A stretch of 64,000 bases of DNA from DASUPK01 sp963843085 (lineage in GTDB: Bacteria > Actinomycetota > Thermoleophilia > Solirubrobacterales > 70-9), in NCBI GenBank assembly GCA_963843085.1, contig CAWJJG010000001.1, positions 62,001 through 126,000 on the forward strand, written 5' to 3'. Position numbers and translations under genes: made by a program. Position 1 is the stretch's first letter, and every line of letters begins with the position of its first letter. Below are positions 50,328 through 57,501 of this stretch, in pieces. A model generated the notes under the pieces. That model saw only the letters and a program-made list of their open reading frames with translations. It did no database searches and was not told the DNA's origin.

Positions 50328-51092
50328 ATGGCGTTGAGCGACGATCAGCGCGCCCTGCTCCGCCTGCTGGTCGCCGGAGATACCTACGAGCAGGTTGGCA
50401 GCGTTCTCGGGACCGGGCCGGATGACGTTCGCCGCCGGGCGCACGAGGCCCTCGACGATCTGAGGGGAGCGCCCGACCGGGAGTTCCCCGAGGAGCCCGT
50501 CAGGAGCCGTCTGGAGGCGCTGGACAGCCCGGAGGGAGCGGAAACCCCCACCCCAGCGCGCCCGCCCGAGACGGGCGGGAATCGGCCCTGGCTGCTCTGG
50601 CTGGTGGCCGCTGCGGTGGCCGTCGCCGCGATCGTCGCGCTCGTGGTGGCGAGCGGAGGCGGAGGCGGAGGCGGCTCTCAGACCACCACCCAGAATGCCC
50701 GGGAGGACGTCGTGCCGATCAGGCTCGCGCCCGTCGGAGGCTCGAGGGCGACCGGCACGATCGCCGTCGTGCGAGTGGCGGACCAGCCCGCGGTGGATCT
50801 GGCGATCGACGGCCTCCGGCCGAGCGGCAGTGGCGAGAGCTACGTGCTCTGGTTCGTGGGCTCAGGAGGGCGGAGCCTCCCTGTGGCCTTCCATGCTGTG
50901 GGGCGGGACGGCAAGATCACCGGAAGGACGCCGATTCCGACCGCGGCGGAAGGCCTCCTCCCCAGCTTCACCAGCGCCGAGCTGACGCTGGCGAATCAGC
51001 GCGAGGCTGCCGCGGCCGTTCAGCAGGCCGCCCAGCGCGCGACCCTCCCTCAGGTGGTCGGCACCCCTGTGATGCGCGGCGCGCTGCGCTAG
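50328..51092 (+). CDS. HTH-membrane-RskA-like protein B, paralogue
   Basis: 254 residues with the same plan as the preceding gene: HTH at about 3-46 (LLVAGDTYEQVGSVLGTGPDDVRRRAHEAL), a short linker lacking the RskA-like helical part, a membrane helix at about 85-107, a Gly-rich stretch, and an outside domain with GESYVLWFVGSGGRSLPVAFHAVG. Both genes are probably one transcript and arose by duplication. No classical sigma factor gene is adjacent, which would be expected of a normal anti-sigma factor. Function is inferred only from domain layout. Confidence 0.75.
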   Translation: MALSDDQRALLRLLVAGDTYEQVGSVLGTGPDDVRRRAHEALDDLRGAPDREFPEEPVRSRLEALDSPEGAETPTPARPPETGGNRPWLLWLVAAAVAVAAIVALVVASGGGGGGGSQTTTQNAREDVVPIRLAPVGGSRATGTIAVVRVADQPAVDLAIDGLRPSGSGESYVLWFVGSGGRSLPVAFHAVGRDGKITGRTPIPTAAEGLLPSFTSAELTLANQREAAAAVQQAAQRATLPQVVGTPVMRGALR

Positions 51093-51098
51093 CGCACG

Positions 51099-52694
51099 TC
51101 AGGCCGGCAGCAGCTTGCCGGGGTTCATGATCCCGGCAGGATCGAGCCGCTCGCGGACCGCTCGGATCGCCTCCAACCCGAGCTCTCCGACCTCGGCGGC
51201 CATGTAGGGCGCGTGGTCCCGGCCCACGGCGTGGTGATGGGTGATCGTGCCCTCGGCGCCGACGATCGCCTCGCAGGCCGCGGTCTTGGCCTCCCGCCAC
51301 TGCTCGAGCTCCTGGCCGCGCCGCGCCCGCGCGAAGAAGGTGAAGTAGAGGGAGGCTCCGTCCGGGTAGGCGTGCGAGACGTGGCACATCACGATCGAGC
51401 GCTCGCCCAGGGCGCTGCGGAGGGCCCCATGGACCGCTCGGTAGAGCTCGTCCAGACGGCTCCAGGTGTGAGCCGTCTCCAGCGTCTCGACCATCACCCC
51501 GAGGTTCATCAGCTCGTCCCGAAGGTACGGCCCGCCGTAGCGGTTGCGGCTCCAGGAGCGGCCCGCGGCCGAGCCGAGCGGTACCGCGCCGCCGAGGCGC
51601 AGCCGCGTCTGGCCCAGCGACCGGCGTCGGCGAACCGACTCCCGCTCCCCCTCCCAGCCGCAGATCATCAGGCAGCCGCCCTTTCGCCGGCGAAGGGAGA
51701 GATACGCGTCCAGCGCCTGCTTCTGGAAGCCCTGCGTCCCGGCGAGATCCAGCGATACGCGCGTCTCCTCCTCATCCGAGAGACGGAGGACGTCGGGTGC
51801 CTCGTGATGCTGCGCGAGATCGCGAACGATCTCCCGCCCCGCTTCGAAGCTCTCGGCCATCCAGCCCTCGTAGCGGCGCTCCCGCGGCGCCGGGCGCACC
51901 CGGCAGGTGACCTCGGTGATCACTCCCAGGGTCCCCTCGGATCCGAGGACCAGCTCGCGCAGGGACGGGCCGGCGGCCGTGTGCGGGGTCTGACGAGTGC
52001 GCACCCGGCCGGCCGGGGCGGTGAGCTCGAGCGCAGTGACCACCTCGTCGAAGCGGCCGTACCCGCTCGATGCCTGCCCTGCGGAGCGGGTGGCGGCGAA
52101 CCCGCCGATCGTGGCCTGTTCGAACGACTGTGGGAAGTGGCCGATCGTGGTGCCGCGCTCTCCGAGCGCCGTTTCCGCGTCGGGACCCGAGAGGCCCGCG
52201 CCGAGCGTGGCGGTGAGGGACGTCGTGTCCAGCTCCACGGAACGCAGGCGAGCCAGATCCAGGGAGACGACCGCGGAGTGTCCGCCGTCCACCGCATCGA
52301 GTCCGCCGACGACGCTCGTCCCGCCGCCGTACGGAACGGCCGCCACGCCGGCGGCCGTGCAGGCGCCGAGCACGGCCTCCACGCCGGCTGGATCGGGGGG
52401 TCGCAGGACGGCGTCGGGAGCCTCATCGAGGCGGCCCGAGCGCAGGCGGACGAGATCGGGATAGCTCCGCCCGGCGGCGCGTCGCAGGCGGTCCTCGGGG
52501 CCGTCCAGGACCTCGCCGGCGGCCGCCCGAACGGCTTCGGGGAGCGCACGCGGCTCCGGCAGCGAGACCTGCTCGAGCGAGACCGGCGAGACCGCATCCT
52601 CCGGCTTCACGCCGAGTTCCTCCCTGAGCGCGTCGACGGCTCCGGATGGCAGGTCGAGGCGGCGGTCAGGGTCACCCCATCCCCACCACTTCAT
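51099..52694 (-). CDS. FAD-binding oxidase, alkyldihydroxyacetonephosphate synthase-like
   Basis: 531 residues. A PCMH-type FAD domain: VAAVPYGGGTSVVGG, IGHFPQSFEQATIGGFAATRSAGQASSGYGRFDE and LVLGSEGTLGVITE. The C-terminal cap has VMCHVSHAYPDGASLYFTF with the catalytic Tyr region and ITHHHAVGRDH, the His motif of AGPS. The start MKWWGWGDP is also typical. Human AGPS makes ether lipid precursors; bacterial relatives may do this or oxidise other 2-hydroxy acids. It lies eight bases after the SRPBCC gene in a leftward operon. Confidence 0.88.
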   Translation of the reverse strand: MKWWGWGDPDRRLDLPSGAVDALREELGVKPEDAVSPVSLEQVSLPEPRALPEAVRAAAGEVLDGPEDRLRRAAGRSYPDLVRLRSGRLDEAPDAVLRPPDPAGVEAVLGACTAAGVAAVPYGGGTSVVGGLDAVDGGHSAVVSLDLARLRSVELDTTSLTATLGAGLSGPDAETALGERGTTIGHFPQSFEQATIGGFAATRSAGQASSGYGRFDEVVTALELTAPAGRVRTRQTPHTAAGPSLRELVLGSEGTLGVITEVTCRVRPAPRERRYEGWMAESFEAGREIVRDLAQHHEAPDVLRLSDEEETRVSLDLAGTQGFQKQALDAYLSLRRRKGGCLMICGWEGERESVRRRRSLGQTRLRLGGAVPLGSAAGRSWSRNRYGGPYLRDELMNLGVMVETLETAHTWSRLDELYRAVHGALRSALGERSIVMCHVSHAYPDGASLYFTFFARARRGQELEQWREAKTAACEAIVGAEGTITHHHAVGRDHAPYMAAEVGELGLEAIRAVRERLDPAGIMNPGKLLPA

Positions 52695-52702
52695 CTCGGC
52701 GG

Positions 52703-53164
52703 TCAGCTCGGCTCCCCGGTCGCGGCGGCCTCGAGCCCGGTCAGCGCCTCGTTCAGCGTGCGGCCGATCGCCCGCCGCATCATCGGCGAGCCGAGCCGCG
52801 AGAGGCCGCGCAGGCGGCGATCGAGGGACATCGTCACGTCAGTCTCTCCGTTCTGGGGGGTCAGCCGGATCTCGGTCCGCGCCCGCTTCACGAAGCGCTC
52901 GAACGGAGTCCCCTCCACGGTCTGCTCGAAGACGTAGCGCTCGCCGTCGGTCGCATCGACGCAGTGATAGTCGGCGCGGACGCCCCGGCCGTCACGCGTC
53001 TCGAGGACCTGCGTCCAGCTGCGCTCTGCGGGCTCCCCCTCGGTGACGTTCTCGACCCGTTGGGTGTTGGGCCACCAGCGGGGCAGGTGGTAGGGGTCCG
53101 TGATCACGGCCCAGAGGGCGGTCGCGGGCGCTGCGATGCGGCGCCTGCGCACGACGCGTGCCAC
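52703..53164 (-). CDS. SRPBCC (START/Bet v1-like) family protein
   Basis: 153 residues. RRRRIAAPATALWAVITDPYHLPRWWPNT is the usual first strand, helix and turn of the polyketide cyclase/SRPBCC group, which binds hydrophobic ligands in a deep cavity. The GTG at 53164 is preceded by the long hairpin at 53168-53328, whose 3' arm ends just before it, so folding could affect its translation. It is probably co-transcribed with the AGPS-like oxidase. The ligand is unknown. Confidence 0.82.
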   Translation of the reverse strand: MARVVRRRRIAAPATALWAVITDPYHLPRWWPNTQRVENVTEGEPAERSWTQVLETRDGRGVRADYHCVDATDGERYVFEQTVEGTPFERFVKRARTEIRLTPQNGETDVTMSLDRRLRGLSRLGSPMMRRAIGRTLNEALTGLEAAATGEPS

Positions 53165-53328
53165 TAGATGAACGACCCCGCGACCATGCACGCCTGGATG
53201 ACGGACGTGCACTTCGCATCTCGGCGTCCTCGGGCTTGCCCTTGCCACCAGCAAAGGCTGCGCCCTGCGTCCACCGATCTGCTCGGGCACGCCTGCCCCC
53301 AGGCGCACATCGCCGCGGGGTCGCTCAT
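53164..53328 (-). CDS. Possible 54-residue cysteine-rich peptide
   Basis: An ATG frame of 54 codons with five Cys (8, 14, 26, 40, 47) starts nine bases after the MerR stop, and its TAG overlaps the SRPBCC GTG (TAGTG), the arrangement of a coupled operon gene. GAGGAG lies about 11 bases before its ATG, rather far. The frame coincides with the long hairpin, so the amino acid sequence may be only a by-product of RNA structure. No family is recognised. Confidence 0.3.
   Translation of the reverse strand: MSDPAAMCAWGQACPSRSVDAGRSLCWWQGQARGRRDAKCTSVIQACMVAGSFI
53168..53328 (-). ncRNA. Long inverted repeat forming a near-perfect RNA hairpin in the leftward transcript
   Basis: The 30 bases read leftwards from 53328 (starting ATGAGCGACCCCGCGGCGAT) are the reverse complement of 53168-53197 with five differences. 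In the leftward RNA four of these are G-U pairs and only one (G opposite G) is a mismatch, so 29 of 30 positions pair. Pairing resumes further in with CGTGC/GCACG. The loop is about 70 bases. In the rightward RNA the same four positions would be A-C mismatches. This asymmetry suggests the structure is kept in the leftward mRNA, between the MerR and SRPBCC genes. Confidence 0.6.
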
Positions 53329-53336
53329 CAGCGGTT

Positions 53337-54083
53337 TTACTCCTCGCCGGTCAGCTTCCGCAGATCGCGGACTAGCAGCATGTGGGTGAGGTTGTTGCAG
53401 GCGGCGGCGAGGCTCTCGAGGTTCTCCATCGCCTCGCGCCGGGTGTTGTGGTTGGAGGAGCGCAGCGCAGCGCCGACAACGGCCTCGAGCAGCTGCGCCT
53501 CGCGGTCGGCGGCCGTGCGCAGCACCTTCAGGTTTCGTCCTCCCACGCCGAAGCGGGCGAGCTCCGCGCTCGCCTGGACGATCTCGCGATCGGTGTCGTC
53601 GTAGAACTTCGTGCCCCCGAGGGTCTCCGGCTGCACGAGCCGCCAGTCCTCGAGGTCCTTGACCAGGTCGGGGGCGACTCCGGTGACGTCGACGAGCTCC
53701 TCGAGCGACATTCGCGAGCCCTTCCCGGCCTCGACGGTGGCAGCGCGGCGGAGGGCAGCGCCGGTCCGCTCCTCGCGGGCGCCCGCCGCGAGCTCCTGGC
53801 GGATCACCCGCAGCGGCAGGAACTCGTCCCGCTGCATGCGGAGGATGGACCGCAGGCGCTCGACATCCGCCTGGCTGTACAGCCGGTAGCCGCCGGGCGT
53901 CCGGCGCGGGGAGAGCAGCTTCTGATCCTCGAGGTAGCGGATCTTCGAGATCGAGACGTCCTCGAACTCCCGCCCGAGGATCTTGGCGACCGCGCCGATG
54001 GTGAGCGCCTTGCGGTTGGAGGGCGCGCCGTCCGAGGCGGTATCGGTGCTGCTGCGATCGAAGGGAGTGGCTTCCATGGTCAC
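53337..54083 (-). CDS. ftsR: MerR-family regulator, FtsR-like
   Basis: 248 residues. The N-terminal MerR winged helix (LTIGAVAKIL, SISKIRYLEDQKLLSPRRTPGGYRLYSQADVERLRSI) is near residues 27-85. A long middle helix and a second helical domain (SLEELVDVTGVAPDLVKDLEDWRLVQP) follow, matching the two-domain actinobacterial FtsR/Rv1828 type, which activates ftsZ. The upstream FHA gene (GarA-like) is the same neighbour as in mycobacteria and corynebacteria, supporting this call. The GTG start overlaps the garA-like stop. Confidence 0.85.
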   Translation of the reverse strand: MTMEATPFDRSSTDTASDGAPSNRKALTIGAVAKILGREFEDVSISKIRYLEDQKLLSPRRTPGGYRLYSQADVERLRSILRMQRDEFLPLRVIRQELAAGAREERTGAALRRAATVEAGKGSRMSLEELVDVTGVAPDLVKDLEDWRLVQPETLGGTKFYDDTDREIVQASAELARFGVGGRNLKVLRTAADREAQLLEAVVGAALRSSNHNTRREAMENLESLAAACNNLTHMLLVRDLRKLTGEE

Positions 54084-54550
54084 TTCTCCAGGTAGCTCAG
54101 CTTGTACTTGCCGATCTGGATCTCGTCGCCGTCGGCGAGCTCATGCGACTCGATTCGCCTGCGGTTGACGTAGGTGCCGTTGAGCGATCCGAGATCGTCG
54201 ATGTAGAGGCCGTCCTTCCTCCGGACGAGCAGGGCGTGGTTCCGGGAGACGGTGACGTCGTCGAGGAACACGCCCGCTTCCGGAGTGCGGCCGATCGAGA
54301 TCCGCTCGTCGTCGAGAGTGAAGCTCTCCCCCGCGCGGCCGCCGCCCGAGCGGATCACCAACGCCGCCCCGTGCTTCTCGACGACCTCGTCGATGTCGAC
54401 CTGGTGCATCTCGCCCGACTCGTCGACCGTGTAGGTCATGGTGGTCGGCTCGTCCTTCCCTTCGGGTCGGGACAGGTACGCGCCGCACTTCTGGCAATAG
54501 TTGGCCCCCTCGGCGTTGACGAACCCGCACTCGGGGCAATGGATCGCCAC
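54080..54550 (-). CDS. garA: FHA-domain protein, GarA-like, with N-terminal zinc ribbon
   Basis: 156 residues. A zinc ribbon with Cys5, Cys8, Cys19 and Cys22 opens the protein. Then comes a Thr-rich stretch EPTTMTYTVDE (adjacent Thr36/Thr37) resembling the ETTS phosphosite of GarA, and an FHA domain from about 62 to 152 with ISIGRTPEAGVFLDDVTVSRNHALL and LGSLNGTYVNRRRI. GarA is a switch phosphorylated by PknB/PknG that regulates glutamate and TCA enzymes. Mycobacterial GarA lacks the zinc ribbon. It is followed by ftsR, as in other Actinobacteria. Confidence 0.85.
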   Translation of the reverse strand: MAIHCPECGFVNAEGANYCQKCGAYLSRPEGKDEPTTMTYTVDESGEMHQVDIDEVVEKHGAALVIRSGGGRAGESFTLDDERISIGRTPEAGVFLDDVTVSRNHALLVRRKDGLYIDDLGSLNGTYVNRRRIESHELADGDEIQIGKYKLSYLEK

Positions 54551-54564
54551 GATCGACCCCTTGT

Positions 54565-54831
54565 CTAGGTCGGAGGCTTGGTCGGGGGCTCTGAGCGGCC
54601 GGCGAGGATCTCGCTCAGCCGCTGTACGTCGTCGCCCTTGATCAGTGTGCCGCCCTCAGGGCGATTCTCACGCAGGCGGTTCACCAGCTCGGCACGCAGG
54701 ATGTCGATCTGCCCGTGCAGGATCCGGCGGCGATAGGACACCTCCTGCTCCTCAGCGGTCAGATTTTCGATCAGCTCCTTGAGCTCCTGGTCACTCATCG
54801 AGCCGATATCGGGAAAGGTGTCGTCCTCCAC
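54565..54831 (-). CDS. rsiG: RsiG-like anti-sigma factor (c-di-GMP-binding helical hairpin)
   Basis: 88 residues from the GTG at 54831, mostly a helical hairpin (SDQELKELIENLTAEEQEVSY, then RRRILHGQIDILRAELVNRL). The RsiG signature E(X)3S(X)2R(X)3Q(X)3D fits as Glu28, Ser32, Arg35, His39, Asp43, with Gln changed to His. RsiG holds the sigma factor WhiG inactive when bound to c-di-GMP. A single motif copy, as here, would require a homodimer, as described for early-branching actinobacterial RsiG. A promoter at 54891-54917 lies upstream. The longer start at 54879 would sit almost on the transcription start and is less likely. The gene lies 14 bases before garA. Confidence 0.75.
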   Translation of the reverse strand: MEDDTFPDIGSMSDQELKELIENLTAEEQEVSYRRRILHGQIDILRAELVNRLRENRPEGGTLIKGDDVQRLSEILAGRSEPPTKPPT

Positions 54832-54890
54832 GGATCCTCTTTCACTAAGCGGGTTTGCGCTGAACGCGCACCCTCGCATATGGGTGAGCG

Positions 54891-54917
54891 ATTATATGGC
54901 TGATCGCGCAGTCTCAA
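54891..54917 (-). promoter_or_regulatory. Sigma-70-type promoter for the rsiG-garA-ftsR genes
   Basis: Read leftwards: TTGAGA (54917-54912), a 15-base spacer, then TATAAT (54896-54891), a perfect -10 in an otherwise GC-rich region. Transcription would start near 54884, leaving a leader of about 50 bases before the GTG of rsiG. The spacer is short by two bases for an ideal promoter. Confidence 0.65.
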
Positions 54918-54964
54918 CCGTGGCTTGAAGGTTCGGCAGAGGGATTGCACCGCTCACCCTGGGC

Positions 54965-55588
54965 CTAGGCGGCCTGGGCCGCGAGCTCTCGCAGCCCGGA
55001 TCGCACATAGGCGATCGTCCCGAGGATCCCGAGCGCGACACCGGTGATCAGCATCGCACTCCACACCCAGCTGTCGGAGACCATCGCGAAGAAGAGCGAC
55101 GCCATCACGGGAGCCACGGCAATCCGGCCCAGCCAGTTGATCTTCAGCTCCCCGATGCGCCTCAGCGCGAGCTCGGCGAGCAGCGCGGTGATGAGCTCCC
55201 GGGCCACCAGGAGCGCGAGCGCCCAGCGCGGCAGCAGCTCGAAGTGCCAGCAGACGACGACTCCCGAGAGGATCGTGAGCCGGTCGACGATCGGGTCGAG
55301 GATCGCCCCCATCCGGCTGTACTGGCCCGTGGCTCGCGCCAGGAAGCCGTCCACGTAGTCCCCCGCCGCGATCAGCCAGAAGATCGCTGCCGCCCACGGG
55401 TCGCGTCCGTCGCCCGATGAGAGGGCGAGGTACAGGAACACCGGCAGGCCGGCCAGGCGCAGATATCCGACGGCGTTCGGAATGGTCCAGGGCCGCAGGG
55501 GCTGACCCGGCCTGGTCTGCTTCGGCGGTGGCCCCGAGCGGTCGAGGCCGAACTGGCGCCGGAATCCCTTTCGCCGTCCCTTACGCAA
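54965..55588 (-). CDS. CDP-alcohol phosphatidyltransferase
   Basis: 207 residues with about five or six membrane helices. The catalytic motif D-x2-DG-x2-AR-x8-G-x3-D-x3-D is complete: GDYVDGFLARATGQYSRMGAILDPIVDRL, spread over about residues 75-105. It would make phosphatidylglycerophosphate, cardiolipin or another phospholipid from CDP-diacylglycerol; the sequence resembles PgsA-like enzymes but this is not certain. The TTG start at 55588 is supported by GAGGA six bases before it. It is divergent from proS, 35 bases away. Confidence 0.88.
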   Translation of the reverse strand: MRKGRRKGFRRQFGLDRSGPPPKQTRPGQPLRPWTIPNAVGYLRLAGLPVFLYLALSSGDGRDPWAAAIFWLIAAGDYVDGFLARATGQYSRMGAILDPIVDRLTILSGVVVCWHFELLPRWALALLVARELITALLAELALRRIGELKINWLGRIAVAPVMASLFFAMVSDSWVWSAMLITGVALGILGTIAYVRSGLRELAAQAA

Positions 55589-55623
55589 GGATTGTCCTCG
55601 GCTCCTCGACACGGGGCGAGCAT

Positions 55624-57132
55624 ATGGAAGGCAAGGCGAAAACCGGTATCTCACCCACGCGCGCTGAGGACTTCCCTCAGTGGTTCCAGAGCGTGGTCCG
55701 CGACGCGGAGGTCGCGGAGCTCGACCACGTCCGTGGGGCGATGGTGATCCGCCCCTGGGGATACGGCACCTGGGAGCTGATGCAGCGAGCGTTGGACGAC
55801 GGGATCAAGGAGACCGGCGCCCAGAACGCCTACTTCCCCCTCTTCATCCCGCTGAGCTACTTCGAGGAGGAGGCGAAGCACGTGGAGGGCTTCGCCAAGG
55901 AGATGGCGGTGGTCACCCACCACCGGCTGGAGCAGGGCGAGGACGGCAAGCTGCATCCGGCCGCGGAGCTCCCGGAGCCCTTGATCGTCCGTCCCACCTC
56001 CGAGACGGTGATCGGCCGTTCCTTCGCCAAGTGGATCAACTCCTACCGGGATCTGCCGCTGATGGTCAACCAGTGGTGCAACATCGTTCGCTGGGAACTC
56101 CGGCCGCGCGTGCTCCTCCGCACCACCGAGTTCCTCTGGCAGGAAGGGCACACCGCCCACTCCAGCGAGGAGGAGGCGCTCGAGGAGACGCGCCGGATGC
56201 TGGGCGTCTATCGCGAGTTCGCCGAGTCCGTGCTCGCGATCCCGGTGGTTCCCGGCGAAAAGCCCGAGTCCGAGCGCTTCCCCGGCGCGGAGATCACGCT
56301 CTCGATCGAGGCGATGATGCAGGACGGCAAGGCCCTCCAGTCCGGGACCTCCCACTACCTGGGACGGAACTTCTCTGGGGCGATGGAGATGGAGTTCACC
56401 GACGAGGACGGCGAGCGGAAGCTCTGTTACACGACCTCCTGGGGGGTCTCGACGCGGATGCTGGGCGCCGTCGTGATGACTCACGCCGACGACAACGGCC
56501 TGCGCGTCCCGCCGCGCGTGGCGCCGAGGCAGGTGCAGATCGTCCCGATCACCAGGGACGACCCGACGCGGGTCCTCAAGGCGGCCCGGGAGCTGCAGGC
56601 CGAGATCGCCGGGCGGACCTGGGCAGACGCTCCGATTCGCGCCGAGGTCGACACACGCGACCGCAAGCCCGCCGAGAAGCGCTGGGAGTGGATCCGCAAG
56701 GGCGTGCCCGTCGTAATGGAGCTCGGCGAGCGAGACATCGACCAGGGCGTCGTCACGATGACCCGCCGCGACGATGAGGGCCTCACCCGCGACGCGATCC
56801 CACAGGACGGCGCAGCCGACGCGGTCGTCGGCGTTCTCGGCGACATCCAGCTCGGCCTGTTCGAGGAGGCGTCCAAGCGGCTCCGCGAGCGGACCCGTGA
56901 CGACATCACGACGCTCGAGCAGTTCCGGGAGTTCTTCTCCGGTGACGAGACCGACTCCGGAGGGTTCGTCCGGGCCCCATGGAGCGAGGAGCCCGAGACC
57001 GAGAAGACCATGGGCGAGCTCGGCGTCACGGTGCGCTGCATCCCCTTCGACGCGGAGCTGCCCGGCGACGCCCGCTGCGTGATCACGGGTGGCCCGGCGA
57101 AGGTGATGGCGGTCTTCGCGAAGGCGTACTAG
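55624..57132 (+). CDS. proS: Prolyl-tRNA synthetase (archaeal/eukaryal-type short form)
   Basis: 502 residues. Class II aminoacyl-tRNA synthetase charging tRNA-Pro. Motif 1 region RGAMVIRPWGYGTWELMQ, motif 2 WELRPRVLLRTTEFLWQEGHTAH and motif 3 are seen. There is no YbaK-like editing insertion between motifs 2 and 3. After the anticodon-binding domain comes a C-terminal extension ending VFAKAY, which marks the archaeal-type (ProS type 3) enzyme, also found in some Actinobacteria. The start at ATG 55624 follows GCGAGCAT. Confidence 0.95.
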   Translation: MEGKAKTGISPTRAEDFPQWFQSVVRDAEVAELDHVRGAMVIRPWGYGTWELMQRALDDGIKETGAQNAYFPLFIPLSYFEEEAKHVEGFAKEMAVVTHHRLEQGEDGKLHPAAELPEPLIVRPTSETVIGRSFAKWINSYRDLPLMVNQWCNIVRWELRPRVLLRTTEFLWQEGHTAHSSEEEALEETRRMLGVYREFAESVLAIPVVPGEKPESERFPGAEITLSIEAMMQDGKALQSGTSHYLGRNFSGAMEMEFTDEDGERKLCYTTSWGVSTRMLGAVVMTHADDNGLRVPPRVAPRQVQIVPITRDDPTRVLKAARELQAEIAGRTWADAPIRAEVDTRDRKPAEKRWEWIRKGVPVVMELGERDIDQGVVTMTRRDDEGLTRDAIPQDGAADAVVGVLGDIQLGLFEEASKRLRERTRDDITTLEQFREFFSGDETDSGGFVRAPWSEEPETEKTMGELGVTVRCIPFDAELPGDARCVITGGPAKVMAVFAKAY

Positions 57133-57143
57133 CCAGGCCGGCC

Positions 57144-57172
57144 AGTTCTAAGAGAACTCTCACCCTTATGAT
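57144..57172 (+). promoter_or_regulatory. Probable promoter/operator of the cytochrome b operon
   Basis: An inverted repeat AGTTCT-AAG-AGAACT lies at 57144-57158, and TATGAT at 57167-57172 is a fair -10 element eight bases further on. The repeat overlaps where the -35 would be, so it may be a repressor or activator site. Position right after proS and before the operon fits. Confidence 0.45.
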
Positions 57173-57249
57173 CGGCGCGCGGCACTAGAGTCGCCGCAGA
57201 GGGGAAATCCTGCTTGGAGCGAGGGGCCGATGCACCCAGCGCGCCGGAA

Positions 57250-57285
57250 GGAGGTCCGTGTGGAAGCTAGGTGGTCAGCACCTAG
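57250..57285 (+). promoter_or_regulatory. Leader with strong ribosome-binding site and hairpin before the cytochrome b operon
   Basis: AAGGAGGT ends at 57255, followed by GTG at 57258 and 57260. A 28-codon frame from 57260 ends in TGA at 57344-57346, overlapping the ATG of the 52-residue protein. A perfect hairpin CTAGGTG-gtcag-CACCTAG lies at 57267-57285. This looks like a leader peptide with a structure, perhaps for coupling or attenuation. No amino acid bias points to an attenuator. Confidence 0.35.
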
Positions 57286-57342
57286 AAGGGTTGGGTGTGC
57301 GCCGCCGATGCCTCAGCCCGCCCGTGAGGGGAGGCTCCTGGC

Positions 57343-57501
57343 ATGACGGCCATGGTCTTCGACCTGAACGGGCCCGCGCACTATGTCCACTGGCACTTCT
57401 TCCAGATGTCGGTGGCCAACGTGATCGTGATCGGGCTCATGGTCGTCGTCTTCATCCTCGCGATCGTCATCCCGTTTCCCAAGCACGAGATCGAGGAATG
57501 A
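57343..57501 (+). CDS. Small one-helix membrane protein of the cytochrome b operon
   Basis: 52 residues. A short outside or cytoplasmic start (DLNGPAHYVHWHFFQMSVAN) with several His and aromatic residues is followed by one hydrophobic helix (about 22-43) and an acidic end. GGGAGG lies eight bases before the ATG. The stop overlaps the cytochrome b start (ATGA). It may be an assembly or structural subunit of the complex, like other single-helix subunits of b6f-type complexes; the His-rich start could bind heme or metal. Confidence 0.7.
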   Translation: MTAMVFDLNGPAHYVHWHFFQMSVANVIVIGLMVVVFILAIVIPFPKHEIEE

